Below, in pieces: positions 41,949-51,178 of a DNA stretch of 64,000 nt; the stretch's first letter is position 1; each line of letters opens with the position of its first letter. The notes under the pieces are model-generated. The model saw only the letters and a program-made list of their open reading frames with translations, was not told the origin of the DNA and searched no databases. The translations under genes and the position numbers were made by a program. Origin of the DNA: Rubrivivax sp. GTDB taxonomy: Bacteria > Pseudomonadota > Gammaproteobacteria > Burkholderiales > Burkholderiaceae_C. The stretch lies in NCBI GenBank assembly GCA_027484825.1, contig JAIXSE010000016.1, forward strand, positions 399,724-463,723. The letters are read 5' to 3'.

Positions 41949-42128
41949 TCAGAACGGACGGGCGGTCAGCCCGCCCATCAGGTTGCCCAGCAGGCCGGAC
42001 GCCAGACCGCCGCCCATGCCGGGCTGGCTGATGCCTTGGGTCATGCCGCCTGCGACTTGTTGAATGGCGCCGCCGGCCACCTGGGTCACGGCACTTTGGG
42101 CGAGACCGCCGATGAGAGCTGGAATCAT
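41949..42128 (-). CDS. Small Gly-rich hydrophobic protein, 59 residues
   Basis: A short protein with no recognised family. It is rich in Gly, Ala and Leu with glycine-zipper-like spacing: IPALIGGLAQSAVTQVAGG, then GGMTQGISQPGMGGGLASG and LLGNLMGGLTARPF. The ATG at 42128 has GGAGAA eight bases upstream, a good ribosome-binding site, which supports it as real. It might insert in membranes or self-assemble; no cleavage site or lipobox is clear. It could be a bacteriocin-like peptide, a small membrane protein or a pilin-like subunit, and none of these is shown. It stands alone on its strand with about 550 bases of noncoding DNA upstream. Confidence 0.55.
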   Translation of the reverse strand: MIPALIGGLAQSAVTQVAGGAIQQVAGGMTQGISQPGMGGGLASGLLGNLMGGLTARPF

Positions 42129-42681
42129 GAGAAGTTCTCCGAAAAAAGGGGATGAGTGAGTCAGCATGGTGGCCGCCGCACCGAGTCTGCATGTCGATGC
42201 AGCCGAAGCTCCCGAGGCGCAGGGCGCGCGAAACACTGCACTGAGACGGGGAGCACCGGCCAGACAGGTGCTGGCGGTCTGCCGACGGGAATACGCCCGA
42301 CATGCAGGACCGTAGTGGGCTCGGAGATCGCAACGGCTTGCCCACGTTCTTGCTGAAATCAGTTGGAGCCCCCCTTCATTAGGCTAGCGGCGTCCCCTGG
42401 CAACGGCTTCCACACGGCTGCGGCCCGGGTGCTTTTCAGATGATGAAACGGGAACGCCGTTATGTAAAAAGCCGGCGTGCTGCACTGCCGCAAAATTTCT
42501 CATCATGAAGAAGCTCTTTTCACCATACGGTTTTGAACTTTTAACTCGTTGATTTAAAAGGAAAACATTTTCAGTCTTATATAAGACATAAGGGTCCACA
42601 AGCCGGAGGTCCCCGCCTAATCTTGAGTCCAGGCCAACACAGTTTTCAGCCCGATTTCAACTCTCAAGACAGGAGATTTCC
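42129..42681. other. 553-bp noncoding region upstream of aceA
   Basis: A divergent intergenic region. The left part (to about 42440) is GC-rich with no ORF having a good start. The right part (about 42480-42600) is strikingly AT-rich for this genome and holds a 14-bp palindrome at 42574. It probably contains the aceA promoter and its control sites, and the promoter of the small Gly-rich gene. A minus-strand frame at 42384-42599 was judged spurious. Confidence 0.7.
42574..42587. promoter_or_regulatory. Perfect 14-bp palindrome upstream of isocitrate lyase
   Basis: GTCTTATATAAGAC is a perfect dyad about 95 bases before the aceA start, and ATAAGACATAAGG continues with a partial second half-site (ATAAG). 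It is a candidate operator for a dimeric regulator of acetate or fatty-acid metabolism. The regulator is not identifiable here. Confidence 0.55.
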
Positions 42682-43980
<1,299 letters not shown>

Positions 43981-44024
43981 AGACGGGTATCGGGCCTTCC
44001 GCTCCGAATCCAGCCCGATGCCAC

Positions 44025-44059
44025 GGGCCGCGCTCCACAAGGGCGCGGCCCCTTTTTTT
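44025..44059 (+). terminator. Intrinsic terminator after aceA
   Basis: GGGCCGCGC at 44025-44033 pairs with GCGCGGCCC at 44043-44051, followed by a seven-T run. Strong. Confidence 0.9.
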
Positions 44060-44192
44060 GCTGCATGCACGTTCGCCAGACCGTCAATAGGCAGACGATT
44101 GGGCACGCATCTTGCCTCCGTCCCCAGATGACCGCACGGGCGAGTGGAAAGACGCCCCGGTCCTCGACTGCTGATTCCCGGAGCCCCCACGA

Positions 44193-44666
44193 ATGACCGA
44201 TCTGTCGCCCTCCGCCTTGCGGGTGTTGTTCATTGATGATGACCCCGAAGGCGCCCGCACCCTCAGCGAGCTGTTTCGCTGCTATGGATGCGCCACGGCT
44301 GTCGCCTACAGCGGCCGGGTGGGCCTGCGGCTGGCCAAGCTGTTCAAGCCGGAGCTGGTGTTCGTGGACTTCGACATGCCCGACATGAACGGGCTGGAGG
44401 TGGTGTCCGAGGCCAAGGTGATCGATGCGGAGTCGGGGCGACGCGCCATGTATGTGTGCCTGACGGCGGGCGGCCCCGAGATCACCCAGGAAAAAGCCGA
44501 TGCCGCCGGCTTCAGCCGCCTGCTGTACAAGCCGCTGAAGGTGACTGACCTGCTGGCTGTGCTGCTGAGCGCGCGGCCCGGCAACTTCGCGGCTGGCACC
44601 GATGTGCCGGTGATCCGTCCGGCCCGCCATTCGGTGCTGGATCCGGATCGCACGCCGCGTCATTGA
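44193..44666 (+). CDS. Stand-alone response regulator receiver protein
   Basis: A 157-residue CheY-like single-domain protein with no output domain. Acidic residues DDD lie at 15-17. The phospho-acceptor is D59 in VFVDFDMPDMNG, with T in VCLTAGG and K in LLYKPLK. A 30-residue tail follows that is not conserved-looking. No partner kinase is adjacent, so it probably takes part in a phosphorelay encoded elsewhere. Confidence 0.9.
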   Translation: MTDLSPSALRVLFIDDDPEGARTLSELFRCYGCATAVAYSGRVGLRLAKLFKPELVFVDFDMPDMNGLEVVSEAKVIDAESGRRAMYVCLTAGGPEITQEKADAAGFSRLLYKPLKVTDLLAVLLSARPGNFAAGTDVPVIRPARHSVLDPDRTPRH

Positions 44667-44721
44667 GCGGGACCTGCATCGCTCGCCGCCCGCTGCTCGA
44701 CGCTCGCCCCCCACCGTCCCC

Positions 44722-45867
44722 TCACATCGACGCTTCGATCATGTCCCGGTAGTCGCGGCTACTGGCTTCGCGGGGATTGGTCTTGTGGCAATGGTCGCGC
44801 TCGGCGCGCGTAATGATCGCGTCATGCAGGTCCGCGGTGACGCCCATGGCGGACAACTGCGTGGGCAGCCCCAGGCGCGATGTCATGGCCTGCACCGCCG
44901 ACGCCAGCTCCTCCGCCGTCAAGCCTTCAGACAGACCCATGGCGTGCGCCATGCGCGCGATCTTGTCCTCCCGGCGCAAGCTCTCATGCGCCCCATTGAA
45001 ACGGATCACCGCCGGCAGGAACACCGCATTGAGCGTGCCGTGATGCAGCGTCGGCATCAGCCCGCCCAGCGCGTGGCTGAGCGAGTGCACGCAGCCCAGG
45101 CCCTTCTGGAAGGCGAGGGCGCCCAAGGTGCTGGCGGCCATCAGGTCCAGGCGCGCCTCCATGTCGTCCCCATGCCGGGTGGCCCGCTCCACCTGCCGCC
45201 AGCCGCGGCGCAGTCCTTCCAGCGCGATGCCGTCCGCCGCAGGATTAAAAGCCGCGGACATGAAAGTCTCCATGCAATGCGCCATCGCATCCATGCCGGT
45301 GGCCGCGGTCAGCGCCGGTGGCAGCCGACGGGTCAGTTCCGGATCACAAATGGCCGACTTGGGCAGCAGCTCCCAATTGTGAAAGCCCAGCTTGCGCCCA
45401 TCCTGCACGATGATGATGGCGCCCCGGGCCACCTCCGAGCCGGTGCCGGCCGTGGTGGGCACCGCGATCAGCGGCGCCGCCCGTGACGTGATGAGGCCGG
45501 CGCCACCTTCGATGGTCGCGTAGCGGGTCAAGGGACCGTCATGGGTGGCGGCAATCGCCACGCCCTTGGCCAGGTCGATGCTGGACCCTCCGCCGATGGC
45601 GATGAGGCCATCGCAGCCGTGGTCCCGGTACAGCGACGCGGCGTCCAGCACGGCGGCTTCGGTCGGGTTGGGCGGTGTGCGGTCAAACACTGGCGGCGCA
45701 GCCAGTGGCCAGTGCTCGAGCGCCTGGTCCAGCACGCCCGCGGCCCTGACGCCCGCATCGGTCACCACCAGCGGACGCTTCATGCCCACCCGCCCGCACT
45801 CCGGGCCCAGCATCCGGCGGGCACCGGCTTCCATGTGGACGTGGGTCAGGTATTGAATCAAGGCCAT
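44722..45867 (-). CDS. Iron-containing alcohol dehydrogenase (Fe-ADH family)
   Basis: A 381-residue NAD(P)-dependent dehydrogenase of the group III Fe-ADH type. GGGSSIDLAKGVAIAATH is the nucleotide-binding segment, PTTAGTGSEVARGAI follows, and iron ligands are in GMDAMAHCMETF, GCVHSLSHALGG and LHHGTLNAVFLP. The substrate alcohol is unknown. The ATG at 45867 is chosen; an upstream extension is out of family. It is divergent from the esterase gene at 46021, and the two could share a catabolic theme. Confidence 0.92.
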   Translation of the reverse strand: MALIQYLTHVHMEAGARRMLGPECGRVGMKRPLVVTDAGVRAAGVLDQALEHWPLAAPPVFDRTPPNPTEAAVLDAASLYRDHGCDGLIAIGGGSSIDLAKGVAIAATHDGPLTRYATIEGGAGLITSRAAPLIAVPTTAGTGSEVARGAIIIVQDGRKLGFHNWELLPKSAICDPELTRRLPPALTAATGMDAMAHCMETFMSAAFNPAADGIALEGLRRGWRQVERATRHGDDMEARLDLMAASTLGALAFQKGLGCVHSLSHALGGLMPTLHHGTLNAVFLPAVIRFNGAHESLRREDKIARMAHAMGLSEGLTAEELASAVQAMTSRLGLPTQLSAMGVTADLHDAIITRAERDHCHKTNPREASSRDYRDMIEASM

Positions 45868-46020
45868 GAGCAATCTCCGGTTGAGGGCGGCGAGGGCAGG
45901 GGCGAGCGGGCTCTCCAATGGACGTCTTCGGCACTGCGCGAAGTGATCTGGGACAATGCACCCCCGCGCTCGGCCCCCTTCCTTTGAAGCAGGCTTGCAG
46001 CGTAAGCCCTGGAGTTCCCG

Positions 46021-46995
46021 TTGAGTAGCACCTTGTTGACACCGCGGATGGCCGCGGTGCTGGAGCGCATCCACCGCGCCAATCGTCCGGCCTTTCACAG
46101 CCTCACGCCCAAGCAGGCCCGCATCGCCTACCTGATGGGCGCGGAGATCCTCGACCTGCCGCGGGCGCCGCTGACGCGCATCGAGAACCTGCGTATTCCC
46201 GGTCCGGCCGGGGAGCTGTCCGCGCGGCTGTATGCGCCGACCGAGCGCGAGGCCGGCACGCTGCCGGTGCTGCTGTACTTCCACGGCGGCGGCTTCGTGA
46301 TCGGCAACCTGGAAACCCACGACAGCCTGTGCCGCCAACTGGCGCTACGCAGCGGCGCGGCCGTGCTGGCCCTGGACTACCGCCTGGCGCCCGAACATCC
46401 GTTCCCGGCTGCGGTCGATGACTGCTGGGCGGCGCTGCGCTGGCTGATGCAGGCGGCGCCCTCCCTGGGCCTGGACCCGTCGCGGGTGGCGGTGGGCGGC
46501 GACAGCGCCGGTGGCACGCTGGCAGCGGTCACGGCGCTGCATGCGCGCGACATCCAGGCCGAGCTGGCGCATCCGCTGGCCTTGCAGTTGCTGATCACGC
46601 CGGGCGCCACCGCCCATGCGGACACCGATTCCCATCGCAAGTTCGCGCAGGGCCACCTGCTGGAAGCCGACACCATTGCGTGGTTCTTCAATCAATACCT
46701 GCCCGCGTCGCAGCGCGACGACTGGCGTTTTGCCCCCCTCAATGCCGACGACCATGAAGGCCTGGCCCCGGCCTGCTTCATCCTGGCCGAGGCGGACCCG
46801 CTGATCGACGAAGGCGTGGCCTATGCCGATCTGTTGCGCGCCCACGGCAATGCGGTGCAGCTGGAGCTGTATCGTGGCGTGACGCATGATTTCATCAAGA
46901 TGGGCCGCAGCATCCCGGAAGCCGAACAGGCCCTGGATGCCTGCGCCCAGGCCCTTCAGCGCGCTTTTGACCTGCAAGAGACTGCCACGCCATGA
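46021..46995 (+). CDS. HSL-family alpha/beta hydrolase (esterase)
   Basis: A 324-residue hydrolase of the hormone-sensitive-lipase family. YFHGGGFVIGNLETHD carries the oxyanion hole, GDSAGGTLAA the nucleophile Ser, EADPLIDEG the Asp and GVTHDFIKMG the His, so the triad is complete. It has no signal peptide, so it is cytoplasmic and likely cleaves short-chain esters. The start is TTG at 46021. It overlaps the next gene by four bases (ATGA), so the two form an operon with the thioesterase-acetyltransferase fusion. Confidence 0.9.
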   Translation: MSSTLLTPRMAAVLERIHRANRPAFHSLTPKQARIAYLMGAEILDLPRAPLTRIENLRIPGPAGELSARLYAPTEREAGTLPVLLYFHGGGFVIGNLETHDSLCRQLALRSGAAVLALDYRLAPEHPFPAAVDDCWAALRWLMQAAPSLGLDPSRVAVGGDSAGGTLAAVTALHARDIQAELAHPLALQLLITPGATAHADTDSHRKFAQGHLLEADTIAWFFNQYLPASQRDDWRFAPLNADDHEGLAPACFILAEADPLIDEGVAYADLLRAHGNAVQLELYRGVTHDFIKMGRSIPEAEQALDACAQALQRAFDLQETATP

Positions 46996-47879
46996 CCTCA
47001 GCCCCGTCCCCCGCCCCAGTCCCGACCCGTGCGCGCTTTCGCTTCATGGAGCGGCTGCGGGTGCGCTGGTCCGAAGTCGATGCGCAGCAGATCGTCTTCA
47101 ACGGCCACTATCTGACCTACTTCGACACGGCGGTGGGCGGCTACTGGCGCGCGCTCGCGCTCCCCTATGCCCAGACGATGCAGACCCTGGGCGGCGACCT
47201 GTTCGTGCGCAAGTCCACCGTCGAGTATCTGGACGCGGCGCACTATGACGAATTGCTGGAAGTGGGCGTGCGGACCGAGCGGGTCGGCACCACCTCGATG
47301 ACCATGGCCTGCGCCGTCTTCCGGGGCGACGAATGCCTGGTGCATGGCGAGCTGGTCTATGTGTTTGCCGACGCCAGCAGCCGCGAACCGCAGCCGGTGC
47401 CGCAGCCGCTGCGGGAGCTGCTGCTGAGCTTTGAGCGTCATGAGCTGATGACGGTGGCCCAGGTGGGCGACTGGGCGACGCTGGGCGCCGATGCGCATCG
47501 CATCCGGCAGGCCGTGTTCGTGGAAGAGCAGCGCATCCCCGCCGAGATGGAGTGGGATGCCGCTGATGACAGCTGCACCCATGCGGTGGCCTACAACCGG
47601 CTGGGCCGGCCCCTGGCGACCGGCCGCTTGCTGGAGCATGTGCCTGGCGTGGCCAAGATCGGCCGGATGGCGGTGCTGTCGCCGATGCGGGGCAGCCGGG
47701 TTGGCCGCCAGGTGCTGGATGCGCTGATGCAGGCGGGTCGCGAGCGCGGCTACCGCGAGGTGCTGCTGCATGCGCAGCTCAGCGCGGAGGGCTTCTACAC
47801 CCGCGCCGGCTTCCAGCGGCGCGGACCGGTGTTCGAGGAAGCCGGCATCCAGCATGTGGAGATGGTGCGGGCGCTTTGA
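46992..47879 (+). CDS. Fusion of 4HBT acyl-CoA thioesterase and GNAT acetyltransferase
   Basis: A 295-residue two-domain protein. Residues about 18-145 are a YbgC/FadM-type hotdog thioesterase (RVRWSEVDAQQIVFNGHYLT with the active-site Asp). Residues about 150-295 are a GNAT domain of the ElaA-like type (RIRQAVFVEEQRIPAEMEWD, KIGRMAVLSPMRGSRVGRQV as the acetyl-CoA loop). A possible logic is hydrolysis of an acyl-CoA coupled to acyl transfer, but no substrate is evident. It overlaps the upstream esterase gene. I think this fusion recurs in Burkholderiales, but I cannot verify that here. Confidence 0.83.
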   Translation: MTSAPSPAPVPTRARFRFMERLRVRWSEVDAQQIVFNGHYLTYFDTAVGGYWRALALPYAQTMQTLGGDLFVRKSTVEYLDAAHYDELLEVGVRTERVGTTSMTMACAVFRGDECLVHGELVYVFADASSREPQPVPQPLRELLLSFERHELMTVAQVGDWATLGADAHRIRQAVFVEEQRIPAEMEWDAADDSCTHAVAYNRLGRPLATGRLLEHVPGVAKIGRMAVLSPMRGSRVGRQVLDALMQAGRERGYREVLLHAQLSAEGFYTRAGFQRRGPVFEEAGIQHVEMVRAL

Positions 47880-47916
47880 GGCGGGGCGGGGCCACCGCCC
47901 CCGGCCTCAATGCCCA

Positions 47917-47994
47917 GCCGCCATTGCCGGCCGCAATGCCGAGCCGCCATTGTCGGCCGCAATGTGCAGCCGCCGTTGTCGGCCTTAGTGCCCT
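47917..47994 (+). repeat. Three 26-bp tandem repeats after the fusion gene
   Basis: Units start at 47917, 47943 and 47969, each beginning GCCGCC(A/G)TTG(C/T)CGGCC, with a further GCCGCC at 47995. The last unit overlaps the 3' end of the CPA2 antiporter gene (stop at 47985). Such short arrays vary in copy number. Confidence 0.85.
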
Positions 47995-49739
47995 GCCGCC
48001 GTGGCAGGTGTCTGACCCCCGCCACCGTCCAGCGGCGCATTGAAGCGCTGCAGCACATGCCGGCTCATGCCACGGGCCAGCTCTTCTTCGCCGTAGAACA
48101 CGGTGCCGAGCTGTTCCTTGCGCAGAAGGGCCGACTCTTCCTCGCCATGGGTGCGCAGCACGATCTCGATGCCCGGATTGAGCTGACGTGCAATCTCCGC
48201 CATCTGCCGCGCTTTCATCGAATCCGGCAAGGCCACCACCAGCATCGCGGCCTTGGCGATGTGGGCCTGGATCAGCACCATCGGGTCGCTGGCATCGCCG
48301 CTGACCGCAGCGCGGCCCTGCTTGCGCAAGGCCTCGACCGTCTCGCGGTTCTGCTCGGCCACCACGATGGGAATGTGGCGCTCGTCCAGCGCCTGCGCAA
48401 TGCGGCGTCCCACCCGGCCATAGCCCACCAGCACCACCTGGCCTTCGAGGAAGGCGCGCTCGGTGCTCATCGGCAGTTCGGCATAGGGGTCGTCCCGCTG
48501 CTCCAGTGTGCGGGCAAAGGCCGAGCGGGCCAGCACCCACCGCTGCAGCGGCCCGACGGCCGCAAACATCACCGGATTGAGCGCGATGGAGATCATCGCC
48601 CCGGCCAGCACCAGGTTCATGCCGTCCTTGGGCATCAGGCCCAGTTGCAGGCCCAGTCCGGCCAGGATGAAGCTGAATTCACCGATCTGCGCCAGGCTGG
48701 CCGACACCGTCATGGCGGTGTTGAGCGGATAGCGGAACACCAGCACCAGCGCGGTGGCCGCCAGGGCCTTGCCCAGCATGATCACCAGCACCGTGCCCAG
48801 CACATGCCAGGGCTGCTGCACCACCGTCATCGGGTCCACCAGCATGCCCACCGAGACGAAGAACAGCACCGAGAACGAGTCCCGCAGCGGCAGGGATTCC
48901 TCCGCCGCCCGGTGGCTGTATTCGGACTCCCGCATCACCATGCCGGCGAAGAAAGCCCCCAGCGCGAAGGACACGTGGAACAGCTCCGACGCCCCGTAAG
49001 CGATGCCGATGGCCACGGCGATCACCATCAGCGTGAACAGCTCCCGCGAGCCGGTACGGGCCACCTGCCACAACATCCAGGGCAGCACACGCCGCCCGAC
49101 CACCAGCATCAGCGCCACAAACGCGGCGATCTGCGCCAGCGTCTCGGCCAAGGTCTGCCACAGCGGAGCCTGGCCGGCCGTCTGCGCGACTGTCTGACTG
49201 GCGGCGGCACCCATGAGCACCGGCGCCAGCGGCGGCAGCAGCACCAGGATCAGCACGGTCGCCAGGTCTTCCACCACCAACCAGCCAATGGCGATGCGCC
49301 CGTTGACCGAGTCGATGGCGCCGCGCGCCTCCAGCGCCTTGAGCAGCACCACCGTGCTGGCGCAGGACAGCGACAGGCCAAACACCAGCGCGCCGCCCAC
49401 CGTCCAGCCCCAGCTCATCGCCAGGCCCATGCCCAGCAGGGTGGCCACCGTCATCTGCACCACCGCGCCGGGCAGGGCGATGCGTTTGACGGCCATCAGG
49501 TCCTTGAGGGAGAAGTGCAGGCCCACGCCGAACATCAGCAGCATGACGCCGATTTCCGACAGCTGCGAGGCGATGCCGATGTCCGCCACATACCCGGGCG
49601 TGGCCGGGCCGATGGCGATGCCGGCCAGCAGGTAGCCGACCAGGGCGGGGACTTTGAGGCGTTCGGCAATGAAGCCGAAGATGAGGGCCAGGCCGAAACC
49701 GGCGGCCAGGGTGCTGATCAGGGTGACGTTGTGTTCCAT
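47985..49739 (-). CDS. CPA2 cation:proton antiporter, KefB/YbaL type
   Basis: A 584-residue membrane protein. About twelve helices form the exchanger domain (residues about 5-390), with VGYLLAGIAIGPATPGYVAD at the start and EIGVMLLMFGVGLHFSLKDL typical of Kef/YbaL proteins. A cytoplasmic TrkA-N/RCK domain follows (VVLVGYGRVGRRIAQALDE). It probably exchanges K+ or Na+ for H+ and is gated by a nucleotide. The ATG at 49739 overlaps the DUF4936 stop (TGATG). The last codons run into the 26-bp repeat array. Confidence 0.9.
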   Translation of the reverse strand: MEHNVTLISTLAAGFGLALIFGFIAERLKVPALVGYLLAGIAIGPATPGYVADIGIASQLSEIGVMLLMFGVGLHFSLKDLMAVKRIALPGAVVQMTVATLLGMGLAMSWGWTVGGALVFGLSLSCASTVVLLKALEARGAIDSVNGRIAIGWLVVEDLATVLILVLLPPLAPVLMGAAASQTVAQTAGQAPLWQTLAETLAQIAAFVALMLVVGRRVLPWMLWQVARTGSRELFTLMVIAVAIGIAYGASELFHVSFALGAFFAGMVMRESEYSHRAAEESLPLRDSFSVLFFVSVGMLVDPMTVVQQPWHVLGTVLVIMLGKALAATALVLVFRYPLNTAMTVSASLAQIGEFSFILAGLGLQLGLMPKDGMNLVLAGAMISIALNPVMFAAVGPLQRWVLARSAFARTLEQRDDPYAELPMSTERAFLEGQVVLVGYGRVGRRIAQALDERHIPIVVAEQNRETVEALRKQGRAAVSGDASDPMVLIQAHIAKAAMLVVALPDSMKARQMAEIARQLNPGIEIVLRTHGEEESALLRKEQLGTVFYGEEELARGMSRHVLQRFNAPLDGGGGQTPATAAGH

Positions 49740-50062
49740 CAGACGCCACCCACCGGTCCGGCGAGGGCTTCAAAGACCTCGCGGTGGCGGGGGCCCTGGG
49801 CGTACGGGCCCAGGGCGGCGGCCACCCGTGCCTCGACGCCGATGGCGTCGGTCAACGGGGGCGCGTAAATCTCCATCCAGGTCTGGAAGACCGGATCATG
49901 GTCCCGGCGCTGCAGCAGCCGCACCGGCTGGCCCGCGCAGGCGGTCTCGAAGGCGGCTCTGGCATCGGCTGCCTGGTCCATGTGGACGCGGTAGTACACG
50001 TACAGCTCGGGGCTGCTGGCGGCCGGCGTTCCGGGAGGGCCGTGATTGGTGACTGCGCTCAT
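49739..50062 (-). CDS. DUF4936 family protein
   Basis: A 107-residue protein. ELYVYYRVH then VRLLQRRDHDPVFQTWMEIY matches my memory of DUF4936, a small ferredoxin-like-fold family of betaproteobacteria that usually lies beside ygfZ. It is in the middle of an overlapping set: its ATG overlaps the ygfZ stop, and its stop overlaps the antiporter start. Function unknown. Confidence 0.75.
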   Translation of the reverse strand: MSAVTNHGPPGTPAASSPELYVYYRVHMDQAADARAAFETACAGQPVRLLQRRDHDPVFQTWMEIYAPPLTDAIGVEARVAAALGPYAQGPRHREVFEALAGPVGGV

Positions 50063-51132
50063 TGAGGTTCTCCGACGGTGTAGGGCAGGGCTTGATGGAT
50101 CAGGCGCGGACCGTCGGCGCTGCCCAGGTGCAGGCTGCCGCCCTCCAGGGCCGCGAGCTTGACCTCGGCCAGCAGCACCGCATGGCCACCGGAGCGACCG
50201 GTCGCGGCCACCAGGCCCGCCGGCTGGCCCGGGTCTTCACTGTGGAAGATCTCCTGGGCCAGTTGCGGCTGAGTGCCGTCTTCGACCAAAAACGGATGCG
50301 TGCGACGCTTGATGGTGCCGCGGTACTGGCTGCGGGCCACCACTTCCTGGCCGGGATAGCAGCCTTTCTGGAAGTTCACCCCGCCGATCAGCTCCAGGTT
50401 GACCATCTGCGGCACAAACTGCTCCACCGTGGCGCCGCGCACCCAGGCCAGGCCGGCGCGCACGTCCAGGCCGTGCCAGTCGTCCAGCGCCAGTTCAGGC
50501 AGGGCGGGGGCGGGGGCTGCGGCAGGCAGTAGCAGCAGGAAGCGGGGGGCGGTGCCGTCGTCCGGCAGGCGGGTGACCAGGGCTTGAGCGCCGCCCGTCT
50601 CGCGGGCCTCCGAGTGGGCCGCTGACTGGGGCGAAGACTGCGCTGCGGACTGCGCTGGATCGCTTGCCGGCGCCTGTCCCGCGGCGGGGGTGAACCGGGC
50701 CACCTGCCAGGTCTGGGCCGGCAGCTCGGTCACTCCGGATGCGCTCAGCCACTGCGCCGCCGCCTCACCGGCCAGGCCCCATGAAGACCACTCGCCGCTG
50801 GCATCGCTGAGTTTGCACTTCGCACGCAGCACAAACATGGACAGGCGTTTAAGCGTGGCCGGCAGCACATCGGCCGGCAGGGCCATCAGCACGGTCTGAT
50901 CGTCCGGCTTGACGGCCAGCAGCGTCGCCAGCAGCCGTCCCTTGGCCGAACAGTAGCCCGCCAGCCGCGCCTGCTGGGCGGTTTGCAGCGCCAGATCCTG
51001 GGTCAGCTGCGAATGCAGGAACTTGGCCGCTTCTTCGCCCTGGGCGCGCATGACGCCGAAGTCGCTCAGGCGGACAGCGCCCGTCACCGGGGCGGCGGAC
51101 ACGGAGGAGGTGGGTTGGGAAATCTGGGTCAT
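50059..51132 (-). CDS. ygfZ: Folate-binding protein YgfZ
   Basis: A 357-residue protein of the GcvT-like family that supports repair or assembly of some iron-sulfur enzymes. The signature KGCYPGQEVVAR is present after GGVNFQ, and the N-terminal AAKFLHSQLTQDLA fits the family. A Gln/Ser/Ala-rich insert near residues 165-190 is not usual. The ATG at 51132 is chosen over an upstream ATG at 51147. It is divergent from mltG with 46 bases between starts. Confidence 0.92.
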   Translation of the reverse strand: MTQISQPTSSVSAAPVTGAVRLSDFGVMRAQGEEAAKFLHSQLTQDLALQTAQQARLAGYCSAKGRLLATLLAVKPDDQTVLMALPADVLPATLKRLSMFVLRAKCKLSDASGEWSSWGLAGEAAAQWLSASGVTELPAQTWQVARFTPAAGQAPASDPAQSAAQSSPQSAAHSEARETGGAQALVTRLPDDGTAPRFLLLLPAAAPAPALPELALDDWHGLDVRAGLAWVRGATVEQFVPQMVNLELIGGVNFQKGCYPGQEVVARSQYRGTIKRRTHPFLVEDGTQPQLAQEIFHSEDPGQPAGLVAATGRSGGHAVLLAEVKLAALEGGSLHLGSADGPRLIHQALPYTVGEPQ

Positions 51133-51178
51133 GGGGCCGATTATCATCAGCGCCGCATTTCATAGAGGGTGTCCGGTC

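Noticed and set aside
42384..42599. A 71-codon minus-strand frame in the aceA upstream region
   Set aside because: Lies across the AT-rich regulatory patch, starts inside the palindrome region and has no clear ribosome-binding site.
47917..48000. The 26-bp array as a CRISPR
   Set aside because: Units are contiguous with no spacers and only three copies; no cas genes.
47910..49868. A 652-codon plus-strand frame over the CPA2 antiporter
   Set aside because: His/Gln/Arg-rich antisense shadow with no motifs.
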